A model generated the notes under the pieces. That model made no database searches. It was given only the letters and a program-made list of their open reading frames with translations, and was not told where the DNA came from. DNA of 64,000 nucleotides, from positions 496,001 through 560,000 of the forward strand of contig CP137868.1 in the NCBI GenBank assembly GCA_034406715.1, written 5' to 3'. This DNA comes from Rhodotorula mucilaginosa. Its lineage: Eukaryota > Basidiomycota > Microbotryomycetes > Sporidiobolales > Sporidiobolaceae. This document shows, piece by piece, positions 1-10,900 of this stretch. The first letter of the stretch is position 1. Each line of letters starts with the position of its first letter. A program made the position numbers and the translations under genes.

Positions 1-90
1 GAGGACGGTCTTACCCTCGATCTGCGGCGCATAGTGCTTCGCGACCTCGTCCGAGGTCGTGTGGAAACCGAACGCTGCGGGAACCGACAT
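1..90 (-). CDS. Short-chain dehydrogenase/reductase, N-terminal fragment (runs off left edge)
   Basis: Only the first 30 codons lie in the window. The minus strand opens with ATG at position 90 and reads MSVPAAFGFHTTSDEVA, followed by PQIEGKTVL at the edge. A leader ending in GKTVL is typical of the start of a Rossmann-fold SDR (the next residues in the family are normally VTG..GIG), especially the fungal retinol-dehydrogenase/WW-oxidoreductase-like group, which often starts FGFHTTA-EVA. No cofactor or catalytic motif is inside the window, so the assignment rests on the leader alone. The ATG has a favourable CAACATG context. The next gene upstream is the methyltransferase on the same strand. 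Confidence 0.65.
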   Translation of the reverse strand, partial: MSVPAAFGFHTTSDEVAKHYAPQIEGKTVL

Positions 91-654
91 GTTGCGCGTG
101 TGCTTGGCGTAGATGTGGCGTGGATAGGCGCGTGCGGGATGAACCCACGTCGCAAAGAAGATGCGCAGGCGGGCGGAGCGTTAGAGCAGTCAGCAGAAAG
201 GCCGTCGATTCGTCAGCTATCGGCAGCTGCTCCACTTGAAGCTCCACATCGGGCGAAGGCGAAAAGTGGAGGCGAGATGGCTAATGCGTCGTCCAGGAGC
301 AGCTGGTGGCGCCCGCGGTAGAGCGAGCTGCATACGGCAAGCTTGCCCCTCGCATCGAGGAGTCGGACGTGGCCTGAGCTGTACAGAGAAGGCTAAATCG
401 CACTGACACCATTTGCGCGAGGCGCAATGCAGAGAATACTGCTGCTGCTGACTCCTCTGAAAACGAGAGCACTTTCCCGGGAGACTCTGGACGGTCCTCA
501 ATCGGGTGAGAAGCACAGCGAGATCCGGGAAAGCGCTCACGGAGCTGCGAGGGACTGGGAGAGCGAGAGTCGAAGAGAGAACCCGAGCTCACAAGCTTCT
601 CTTCGGCTGGTCTGTCGGGAAATGATTGCTGGTCAATACACAATAGGGACCACC
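91..654. other. Intergenic, 564 nt
   Basis: This stretch lies between the 3' end of the methyltransferase and the start codon of the left-edge SDR, both on the minus strand. It should hold the terminator of the former and the promoter of the latter. I see no convincing gene; the open frames in it lack splice context and recognisable motifs. Confidence 0.5.
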
Positions 655-2265
655 TCATTTACGACACGTCCATGCCTCTACTCCAATATCCGGCATGTCG
701 AGATCGGGTCCAGGCGACCTGACGTTAGCCGACGTCTCGAGCCGATCTCGAACAGCCTGCAGTTGTGCGGTCACTTCCCGCCGTCTCGCCTCGGCTTTCT
801 GCTGCGCTGCCCGAAGCTCCTCCCGCTGCTCCACCTGTGTATTCCCTGGCAAGCACGAATCCTCCTCGCTCGCCGAAGCCGCCTGTGTCGCTTCGAGTAG
901 GCGTTCCTCAGCGATGCGGAGATGGTCGTTCAGCTGTATCGCCATATCTTCGTCGACTCGGCAGGTCCATCCCCATTGTTGGGCCATCAGCGCAGAGACC
1001 GAGGCGAGCTTGTTCCACTCGGCGGTCCCGCTGCAAATTCTGGATTCGCATTCGCTTCGGTCGCGGAGTTGGGCGGCGGCCGCAAGACCGAGTCCTCGTC
1101 CGACGGCGCCTCCTGACGATGGCGGAATTTGAGGCGGGTCTGAGTCAGGCGCTCGTGTAAGAGCTCGAGCGAGTGAAGCGGCGTGTGAAGCGGTGTATCG
1201 AGCTAGCGAAGCCATCAAGACTCGAGCCTTGACTGGCGCTTCCTCGGGAGTGGCGGTCTCTGATTCATCCAGCAGACTGCAGGGATTCGGGAGTACTTGT
1301 ACACGAGTGTGAACGACGTCGTGCATGTCGTTCATGGCGAGGGTCGCAGGTATTACGCCGCGCAAGTTGACGTTCAAGAGGTGCTTCTCCAACATCGTGT
1401 CGAATTCTTCGCGCAGACGAGGCGGCAGAATCGGCCGAGATGGGGTGTCGGCAACTTCGAGCTTGCCTCCAGGTGCGAGGCATCGCTTGAGCTCCTCAAG
1501 CAGTATGTCCCAGCTCGGTTCTGCGCAAAAAAAGCTGCGTTAGTCTTTTGAGCAGTCCTCGCCGAGTCGAGGCCGCGCTGACTGTGCTGGACGAGGGACG
1601 GACCTGGAACGCCGGCAGTCACGCCACAGCAGCGGATATAATCAAACTGGCCATCTTGGAATGGGAGCGGCTGCAGGACGTCGTGCTGGACAAAGACGAC
1701 CCTCGAGCGAACCGCTGCAGGTAGCATCGACGCGGGGACGAGCACCGGAGCCAGATCGAGTCCGACGAAGCGAGTCGCTTCCCAGCCGGGAGCCTGTGCG
1801 GCCGCGAGAATCCATTGGCCATAGACGCCGCATCCGACGTCGAGAACCCGCGTCGGTGTCGTTTCGAGGTTTGCGAACGTCGGTCCGTATCGGTCTCGCC
1901 ATTCTGCCATGAAGAGGGCGTCGCTGCACGAACGAATCAGTCACTGTGGTGACGGCCTTTGAGACCTATGGATTCACTCACGCGTCGAGCGCAGCGCGCC
2001 CATATCCCGACCACGAGACGACATCATGAGGGGGCTCGAGCGGACGCGTCCTCGACGTCTCGTGACTCCCGCGCACGTTGGATTCGACGAACCAGTCGTG
2101 GGCCTTTACCAGGTTTAGCCGCTCCTGTTCGAGATCGAGCTCGTCGGGGGCGTTTCCAGCCAGCTCGGAGCGGAGGAAGGTCGGATCGGCGAAGCGAGAC
2201 TCCGATGAGCGGTCAGCGCTGACCGCGTCGACGTTGAGTACTGGTTCCGACTTGTCAGGTAGCAT
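655..2265 (-). CDS. Class I SAM-dependent methyltransferase
   Basis: Three exons (2265-1982, 1923-1604, 1520-655) give 489 residues; the introns have GTGAGT and GTCCGT donors. Residues about 125-250 form a class I methyltransferase fold: motif I VLDVGCGVYG, the acidic end of strand 2 in FVGLDLAP, motif IV region QFDYIRCCG, and the post-motif CLAPGGKLEVAD. The frame across both junctions restores this order, for example GVPEPSWDILLEELKRC. The C-terminal third has an acidic and glutamine-rich coiled-coil-like stretch near residues 400-460. The substrate cannot be read from sequence; the tail after the fold is longer than in generic small methyltransferases. The open frame continues upstream of the chosen ATG, so an additional 5' exon is possible. 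Confidence 0.82.
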
Positions 2266-2902
2266 GGAGAGAATGTGTTTGCGCTCAATGCGGATCGTTA
2301 GAGAGCGCGCCCGAGAGAGGCGTTCGAAGCAGGCAGCTGCTCAATCCGGAGCCAGGACGAGGTAGCGGCGCGGGGCAATTGAATGTGACCAGGCCTGAGC
2401 GCGCATGCCGACCGGCGCAGGGACCCATGGATGTGTAGCGTCGGGTATACAAGCGCACAGTGGCGAGAGCTTGTCATTCCTGCGTGTGTGGGTGAGGAGA
2501 AGCCGAAAAGCAGCCTTGTGCGCTTGTGCAGCGGAGGCAAGCACCGCGTTAGACGCCTGGCAGGCATAGGCAGCCTGGCGCCGCTATCGAGAGAGAGAGA
2601 GAGAACTGAACGGCCATTCTCAAGTACTGCGGCGAAGATTCTCGCAATTGAAGAAGCGAAAATCGACTCGGAATCGAAAGGGAAGAGCAGGGGAGCGCAG
2701 AACACATGGTGGACACTACGAGGACGAACGAGGGAGACAGAGGAGAGAGAGAAGGTATCTGTGCCGGATAGAGAGAGAGACGAGGCGCACGACAGTTTGC
2801 CACACGGCACGATCAGGAGAGGAGAGCGCGTGCGCAAAGGGGTGACCATGGGTCATCGCCGCGCGACACGTTCAAACCCGCCGAGGAGCCCGACTTTGTG
2901 CT
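2266..2902. other. Intergenic, 637 nt, with GA microsatellites
   Basis: Upstream region of the methyltransferase and downstream region of the CK2 beta gene, both on the minus strand. It contains several purine-rich GA runs. Long open frames here on the plus strand are composed of the antisense of these runs and show no protein-family signal. Confidence 0.5.
2589..2604. repeat. (GA)8 microsatellite
   Basis: A perfect GA dinucleotide run in the 5' flank of the methyltransferase gene. Shorter GA runs follow near 2740-2780. Confidence 0.85.
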
Positions 2903-5036
2903 TTAGACTTGAGCAGTCTGCCGCTTCTCAGCCGCGACCGCCGCCGGTGCTGGCCTCCTCGGCAGCGCAAACTCGTCCTTCGTCGCCGCCGAACCCGCGG
3001 CTGCTGCCAGGTGTCGTTGAATCGAGTGGACGAGTGCTGCCGAAGCCGCCGCCGCCGCCGCGGTTGCGATCGTCGTCGGTGTGGTGGTCGTGGTCGTTGC
3101 TGTTGATGCCGTCGGAGTTGAGCCAGAACCGGGGAGGGAAGATCTCGGCGAGCCTCCGCGCGGGAGGGGTTTGATCTCGCGCACAGCAGCAGCAGAAGGA
3201 GGGGATGTCGCCTGTGGTCGAGCCTGGTCGGCGAATGTGCCCTCCATCTTCTCGACCATCGGGTCCCCTGCCTTGCCACCTCCTGCCCCACCACCACCAC
3301 CACCACCACCAGCACCGCCCTCTTCCTCTTCCTCCTCTTCCGCGTCATCTTCCTCCTCAACATCGTCCTCGAACAAGGCCCCTTCACCTCCTCCACCTCC
3401 GCCGCCGCCGGTACCATCCTCCTCGACGGCACTCATCGGCACTCCGTGGTCGTCGGTCCAGTCGATCTCGCCCTCCGTTCGGGGCTGTGCGGTGCGTGCG
3501 TCATGTGCCAACAACAGCGTCGTCAGTTGGACCATCACTTGCTTCAAGCGAAATCCCCGGCCCAAGGAAGAAAAAGAAGCCGCGCACCCTCATCCTCATC
3601 CACTGCATCCTCGGACCGCTCCTCGCCCGTTCCGAAACCTTGAAGCCATAAATCCGAGGCACGTACACCTTGCTCAAGCTCGTCAACGGCGTCGTCGGTT
3701 CCCGCTTCGAAGGGTCGGACGGGGCCGGCGCCGGCATCGGCAAGTTGGTCGGAGGCGGGTAGGTCTGGAAGAGCATGTGAGGGAAAGTGGTACCGAAGAA
3801 GGCGCCTGTGGGAGCAAGACGCGGGTTTCGTCGGTCGGAGGGGCGATACAAGAGTCAGCTTCTTTGAAAGCGCGAAAGGAAAAAAGAGGTCGAACGAGAG
3901 GCAGGTTTCACGGAAAAGAAAGAGAAAGAGAGAGAGAGAAAACGAGGAACGCACCGTCGACGCCTTGGAACCTCGAACTCGGCGGGACGTACATGTCCAA
4001 GCAGCTCGGGCAAAACAGCTTGACCGTGTCGACGCCGGGGAGGTCGCTCCTACCGCACGGGACGAGTTTGCACTGCGTGCAGTAGACGCGCGGACACGTG
4101 CCGAAATGGGACGCTTCAAACTTGGCGTACTGTGGAAGCGTGGGGGGGAGGATGCGTTTGCGTCGAGGAGGATGGAAGGTCAGGTCTGCGTCCACAGTGC
4201 TCGGTGGGAATGATTCGAGATCCCTGTGTGAGGGAAGGGGAAAGGGCCGCACCATTTGTTGGAGGCCTTGCCGGGTGAGGATGTACCGCTGGTGGATCAA
4301 GCCGTACAAGAGTTCGGCGCTCGACTCGACGATCGAAACGTCCGGGACGCGGTGCACTTCGTCTTCCTCTGCGGGCGCCAGTACGGATCAGTACGCGGTT
4401 GGCTGTACGTATCAGAATGAGGAGAGTTTTTCGAACACACCTGCTTCGACGTCGAGGATCATCTCCATTGCTTCTTTGTAGAACGGGACGAGTTGCAGCA
4501 AGCCGGTCAAGTTGAAGTCGTCCTCGATAAAGTCCTGCAGGCGGGGGCGAACATAGCATGTTAGCTCTCTCTCGTGCTATATACAGGAAAGGTGAGGTAG
4601 ACTCGCCTCTGCGACTTCGCAGAAGTACTCGTGACCGGGCAGCGAGCAGAACCTGCGAGTTGTCGGGTCAGTCGGCCTGACTCTCTCGCTCTCTCCCTCT
4701 CGGGCGCGCGTCGGTCGGGGTGCAGAGACCATCGCACCAGTTGATCCACGTGAGAGTGTCGGTTTCAGTGCTCGGCGACGAGGATGACTCTGTTTGGGGC
4801 CCCCTTTGAGCAGTCAGCACACATGCGCCCCCTTGACGATGGTTCTCTCGGGTAGACTTGCCGTAAATTTCCTGCTCGTCGTCGTCGTCGTCGTCGTCGT
4901 CGTCATCCTGGTCTTGGAGCTGCTCGTCCTCGTTGTCTGCTGCGGTAGCTACAGCGTCGGTGTGTTGGTGGAGGTGGTGCGAGTCGGCGAGGACCGTGTC
5001 CCGGTCGGCGGTCGAAGCGGCGCTTGCTCGAGGCAT
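2903..5036 (-). CDS. CKB1: Casein kinase 2 regulatory (beta) subunit with long low-complexity tails
   Basis: Regulatory subunit of the CK2 tetramer. Eight exons (5036-4862, 4789-4738, 4652-4607, 4534-4441, 4368-4253, 4129-3955, 3805-3588, 3484-2903) sum to 485 residues. The core is unmistakable: WFCSLPGHEYFCEVAEDF, DDFNLTGL, VEAEEDEVHRVPDVSIV, the zinc-ribbon CPRVYCTQCKLVPCG and LFCPSCLDMY, then RIYGFKVSERARSGPRMQW. Two of the seven introns, 4790-4861 and 4535-4606, use GC donors (GCAAGT, GCGAGT); only these choices keep the family sequence in frame. An N-terminal poly-Asp run lies before the core. After the usual end (RMQWMRMR) a last exon adds about 190 residues of acidic, poly-Gly, poly-Glu, poly-Thr and poly-Ala sequence, whereas family members usually stop soon after the conserved end. 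CK2 beta normally has 215-280 residues. Confidence 0.93.
4878..4904. repeat. GTC trinucleotide repeat encoding poly-Asp
   Basis: Nine to ten tandem GTC units on the plus strand, read as GAC (Asp) on the minus strand inside the first exon of the CK2 beta gene. Such runs vary in length between strains. Confidence 0.8.
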
Positions 5037-5261
5037 AGCGCAGGGTTCTGATAGCTCTGTGTGTAGACCCGCCCGGGCTCTTGCGTCGCTCGGAGCTGAC
5101 AGCGTGGTGCGAGGCGAGTCGAGGCGACTGGTTGCGAGCGATTCGACCAAGTCGCGTCGACGCGGAAGCAGCTGCGGAGCCTCCCCTCGTGCACTCAACG
5201 CTCTCCTCTCTCTTACACTCGCTTAGGATTACGCCGAAGACAGTGTGGGCCAGGCAACGAG
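5037..5261. promoter_or_regulatory. Divergent promoter region, 225 nt
   Basis: The CK2 beta gene (minus) and the RING ligase gene (plus) start from opposite sides of this short interval, so it must hold both promoters and both 5' leaders. I see no clear TATA box. Confidence 0.55.
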
Positions 5262-7714
5262 ATGGCGAACTGGCCGATCGACCCGGGCAAGCAGATCCAG
5301 TGGGCGAAACAGCCCGAGTACACGGCTCGCTTGCTCTCGCTCGTCGCGTCGCTCAACCACCGCGCAGACCAACACTGCGTGTTCACACCCAAAGGGACCG
5401 GCAAGGGCAGGATCATCGCCGACATCACAGACCGGCTCTTCTGCACCTTGCCGTATGACCACGACAGGGTCGAGAAACAGAGGGCTTCCGTCCAGAGGAG
5501 GATCAACCAGTTCAGTCCCCCGTCGCCACCACCCTCCGGAGTAAACTGCCGAGCTAATCGCATTAACACACAGAATCGGAAGCAACTACCAAAGCGATAT
5601 CCGCGCCCTCCAGTACGACCCGTATCGCGTCCAACCCGTTCTCGGTCCGTCTTCACGACCTCTCTTCTGCCTGCGCTCATCATCGCTAAACTCTCGCGTT
5701 ATGCAAAAGTAGACAACATCCGAGTGTACAACCCGCATTGGGACCTCATCCGCTCGATCCTGCACGACCACCCCGATTTCCCGCACTGGGACCCGGACGA
5801 ACCGGACCAGTTCCTCCAAGAGCAGGATGAACAAGACGACCGACTCGGCAGAGCTCAGATGCAAGGTGCGCACGGGTCCTTCTCCCTCTCTCATACGTCC
5901 TGGGCGTGCGTACGAGGCTAAAACCAAACCGCCGACCGATGCGCAGATGTCGATTATCACCCAATCGCGTCCGGTTCGGGTCTCCATCAACAACAACAAC
6001 AACAACCGCCGCCGCCGCCGCCTCGAGCTCCCGCTCAATCCCTTCTCGCCCATGTACCCGCTCCCGGTAGTTCGTATCGTCACGACGACTACCATGCCCA
6101 ACTCCCCGACCACACCGCCGCCAACGCCGTCGCCGGCCCTTCCAATCCGAGACCGATTCCCAGCTACAAGTACCCCGCAGCCGCCGGTGGTCCGATCGCT
6201 TCCGGATCTGGCTCTGGCTCCGCCTCTGCCTCCGGTTCAGGCTCGGGTTCGGGTGCGCGTCCGAGCGGAGCGCTCAAACGTCCGAGGAGCCCGAGCGGAA
6301 ATCGGTCCCCCTCGCCGCAGCGGCGGTACGTGCCCGGACCTGCGAACCCGAACGCAGACGTTGCAGCACGAGAGCGACAACTTGCTGCTCGCGAACAGGC
6401 CGTGATCGACGGCTACAAGCGCGTCGGATTCGGCCACATCAAGCTGGCCGCCGCCGCCGCCGCCCAACAACCTGAGGCAGGCTTTTCTCCCGGGGCGGCT
6501 CTTGCGGCTCGAGAAGTAGCGATTGAGGAACGCGAGAGGGAATTGGAGGAGGTGATTGAAGAGATTGCGGAGTTTGACGCGTATCAGGAGTTGCAACGGC
6601 AGGCGCAGGCGGTTCAGCCGCCTGCTGCGCCTGCTCCTGCTCCTCCTGTTGCTCCCGCTCTTCCTGCTGCGGCGGCGGCGGCGGCACCGGCACCTGTCCA
6701 GCCGCCCGCGCCACCACCACCACCAGCCGCCGCTCACCCTGCGCCTGCGAACGCGAACGCGAATGTTCCGCCCGATCCCAACGCCAACGCCGATCCCAAC
6801 GCCAACGACAATCAAGGCCCGAACCATGCCGCCGCGGTCGCTGCCCAAGTCGAAGCCGACGACGATGAACCGCCCCTCGCCGAATGCCCGAAATGTTCCT
6901 TCCCGCTCAGTGCCGTCCCCGCCGCCGATGCCGAATCTCACCTCCGCGCCTGCCTCGACAGCGAAGAGGCCTCACTCGCCGAGTGTCCCGTCTGCGAGGC
7001 GAGTTTGAGTGGGATGGAGAGCGCCGCCGAGAGGGAACGGCATGTCGATGCTTGTTGTAGGGGATTGGGGGGAACCACAACGGCGGTTGGTGGATTGGCG
7101 GGCGACGAGAGTGCTGGATTGGGTGGGAGAGCCGCGTTGGCTGCTGCGCGTGGGAGCGGTGGTGAGACCAAGAGGCAAAAGAGGGAACATGTCGGTGAGT
7201 CTTTTTCAGGAATCTCTTTTTTTTTTTTTTTTTTTGCCCCGCCAGCTCTGTCCCTTCCGCTGACTAGAGGCGTTCTCGATCCTGCTTGCCCGCGCTACAG
7301 TGTTTGTGTCGGACGAGAAGACGATCCCCAAAGACGAAAAGACGGGCGAACCGCTCGAGGTGCGTCTGCAGCTCTTTCTTTCTGACCGCTGACCGGGTTT
7401 CGCTCGCCTACGTGGAGGGCTGACCGATCTTTCTCCTTGTGCTTGTCACGCCCAACAGTGCATCATGTGCTTTGACGAGTTTGAAGCCGAGCAGCGACTC
7501 GCGCGGTTGTCGTGCTACTGCCTGTACCACGAAGAGTGCATCGTCTCGTACTGGGAGAACCCGAGCAGTGCGTCACGCCCGGCGGTCTCGCCTCGCCTTG
7601 TCTTTCATGACGATGTTTTTTTAGCATGCTGACTCGCTTGCGATCAACGCAGAGTTCTGTCCAACGCATCGCGAACTCGACACGGCTCCCGAGGTGCAGA
7701 TGCGGGCCATCTGA
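5262..7714 (+). CDS. ZNRF-like RING E3 ubiquitin ligase with two C2HC fingers
   Basis: Seven exons (5262-5509, 5574-5644, 5713-5865, 5947-7194, 7301-7359, 7459-7567, 7653-7714) give 649 residues. The C-terminus is a RING finger of the ZNRF/Pib1 style: CIMCFDEF, CYCLYHEECI, then FCPTH. ZNRF RINGs likewise pair a C-x-C-x-YH centre with a CP-x-H end. Just before it are two CPxC...HxxxC fingers (ECPKCSFPL..SHLRAC and ECPVCEASL..HVDACC) resembling UBZ-type ubiquitin-binding fingers. A coiled coil (EERERELEEVIEEIAEFD) and Gln, Pro, Ser-Gly and Ala-rich linkers precede them. The first 85 residues (MANWPIDPGKQIQWAKQPEY...) look folded, but I do not recognise them. A second intron ends in TAG. The gene was probably built from an unknown N-terminal module plus the ligase half. 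Confidence 0.8.
7217..7235 (+). repeat. Poly-T run in intron
   Basis: Nineteen T residues inside the fourth intron of the RING ligase gene, a likely polypyrimidine tract of slippage-prone length. Confidence 0.8.
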
Positions 7715-7952
7715 GAAATGCTTTTTTTCCGTCCTTACTCTGCTGTCTGTAGCATATTTAATGATGTGAATATGGTCCTTGATCGTTCTAACTCGTGTAC
7801 GTAAGTTCGTTTCGGGAAAATCTTGCAAAGGGTCGACTCGGCAGCGCCACGCAGCCGTCGCTCCGCCCCCGCTTTCGCCTTCGCAACCCGCACCGCTCGC
7901 CCCTCGCACCGGACCACCAAGGGAGAGCGCGATAACGAGTAGGAAGGCTACA

Positions 7953-10900
7953 ATGGCTTCCACCGGAGCTCAGCCGCGACGAGGCGACGGCGAGGCGACC
8001 ACAGCTGCTAATCATCAGCAGCAGCAGCGTCACCGACACCGGTTCGTCTCGGATGACCTCAACGTGCGCGTGCAGGGCAAGATCCTCGAGCAGAAGGAAC
8101 CGGGTCGGATAGACGGGATCAGGCTCGAACTGGACCTGCCCGAGGACGAAGGCGGCGACGCGGGTGGTGACGACGACGCCAGCCAACACGAAGACGCAAT
8201 CTCAGTCGTGAGTCTTGCTTGCCAGTGCCGTGTTTGGACTGTGCTGGACTGAACGAGATGCCCCTCTTATTGCAGCTCTACCCGCAACTGGTCAGTATCC
8301 ATACCAGGCCGGAATCGCAGACGCTCGTCTCGATCAATACCGGCGAACGACTCTTGACCCTCGAGACGCCGTTAATCTCGGACCAAGACTCGGATCCGGA
8401 TCGAGACGACCGGGACGATAACGCGATCGACGACGATGATGATGATGTTAGTGACATCGAGGGTGGAGACGAGCGGACCGAGAAGAGGAAACCACAACCG
8501 CCGCCCGAGAAGAAGAAGAGGCGTCCGGTGGTGATCACCTTGCACGAAGGCTTCCTGCCCGCGTCCGAAGCGACTCAACTCGAGGAATCTTCCCTCTACT
8601 CGACCACCTTCCGGATCGTGATCGACGGACCCTCGTACCCACTACCTCATTTCGACCCGGCCGTTCTCGCTCCACCGACTCCGGCCGTTCGTCCCCACGG
8701 AGGTGCTGCAGGAGCCGGAATGAGCGACTCCAACAGCGCTTACGGAGGTGTACTTAACTCGCCGACGTTGCAGAGGGCCCTCTTGTCGCCGCTGTTGTCG
8801 CCTCAGCGGAGAGCCGCGAGTCAAGGCAGCGACATGTCGGTCCCGCCGCTCTCGCTCGGTCTCTCACGCGCGAGTCGTCCCTCGTTCAGTGCGGCCGAGC
8901 GTCCTCACATCGACAACTCGGTCGCCGGCCAGAAGAGACCACCCGCACCGGTCACGCTCTTGACCTTGATCCCTTCGCTCGCGCCTCCGAAACCGTCCGC
9001 GTTCCCTACCTCATCCACGACTCCTCAAGTCGGCCCTTCATCCGCCCATCAGCAACACCACCAGCACAACGGCAACGCACACAGCCGCCACACTCCCCCG
9101 CCCGCGCCCACTCTGGCCGGCACGTTGACTTCCGCCCTCTCGACCGCTGCCAAACGCACCGCCGAAGAGATCCTCGCCCTCCGTCGCACCCATGACGCAT
9201 ATCAACGCCGGGCGAAAGCCGAGCTCGAAGTCCTCGAAGCGAGGATCGAGAACGCGCGCTCCGAAGCCGGGATCGCGGTCGCAGTCGGGGGCACCGAATC
9301 GGTCGTGAGAGGGTTCAAGACCAAGGAGGAACGCGCCAAGGAACGGGAAGAACGGAATGCGAGCGTGAGCCGGAGTCGCGAGCGCGGGAGGGGCGAGGCT
9401 CGCGGTCGCAGTCACGACCGCGACACGAGTGGCAGTGCCGAACGGCCGCCGTATGCCTCTACGGCGGTTCGACCCAGTCTCGGATCGGCGTCGACTTCGT
9501 CGGGCTCGATCCCGAATCGCGACGAGGCGGCGTCGGCTTTGATCCGTGCGCAGGACGAGCGCGAGGAAGACGAACGAGGCAGGAGTCGGTCTCGGTCGCG
9601 TCGGACTGGACCTCCCGCCGCCGCCGCCGCTCCGGGGGGAGCGAATCCGTCCGGCTCTTCCGTTAGTCGAGGTCGCCCCGAAGGCAGTTCCTCGGCGTCC
9701 TCCTCGTCTACCAACAACGCCCCGGTCTCGGGAAGCGCCACTCAGCGGAGTCGGTCGCGGACGAAAGCCGTTGCGGAAGCTACCCTCCGAGCGGTCGAAG
9801 CTGCCAAAGATCGTCAAGGTGCGACTGCTTCCCCGACCGGTGCGGCTGAGGGGTCGCCTTCGCCGCGGATGGGTCACGGTCAGGGACAGGCGACGCTGGC
9901 TCCGCCTCCTCCGCCGGCTCAGGGAGCGGGATCAGGGCAGGGTGGCGAACGGAGGGCACGGTCGCCGCTCAGTCGAGGGAGCGAAACGGCAGCGACGAGT
10001 CCGGATGCAGCACCGACTTCGCCGAAACCGAAACCGAAGCAGCAGGCCAGCCCTGCAGCCGTCAAAGAAAGTGACACCACAAACGCGAACTCGTCCTCTC
10101 CCGCCGCGTCGGGCTCACAGCCTCTCCCGCCCCCCGCGTCGCGTTCGCATCCTCCTGGACCTGCTGCAGCCGGCAGTACGACTCCGGCCTTTGCGCCGAG
10201 CAGTCATGCACTCGTTGCGATTCCCGAGACGGACGAGTTGAGCATCCCGCTCGAGCGGACGCACTCGGGCGGGCTGAACCTCGACGTGCCGAACGACCCG
10301 CCGCCGGCGGTCCGAGTCGAGCAAGAACCGGAAGAAGGTGAGAGGTGGTTCAGCCTGTGATGAAAGCTACTCCGTCGTTCCTGTGCAACGGGAGGCTGAC
10401 CATTGTCCTGCGTGTTGCTTGCTCTTTACAGAATCTGAGCCGCCCTTCGAGATGGACGAGGACGTCGAGCTGGAGGAGCGAGACTCTGCTGCTTCCGTTC
10501 GGTCTCAACAGCAGGCACCTGCGCTCGATAGCCCAAGTCTCGAGCCCGAGACAACAACGGATGCTCCGCTTCTGGCCTCGTCGCCCCCGCGGCCCTCGAA
10601 CCAGCAACAAACTCCAGTCTCTTCTTCCTTCCGCCCAGGGTCGTATCAGCGCGCTTCAGCTCTCTCGGCTTCTTACAACGCGCTGCTTTCCTCGGCCAAG
10701 TCGGCGCCTTCCCGTCCGGCAGTCCAAGCTGTCTCTCCTTCGGTGCACTCGCCGCGCTCGCCGTTCTCGGCTCTCGAGGAGGTCACCGTCAGCGAAGACC
10801 AGCTCCCGCCGTTCTCGCCGCCCGATGTCAGGTCGTACATGTCGACTTCTGTCCGGGAAGAGGCACAAACGGCTCTCCTCGCGGCTACCTTGGAACACGC

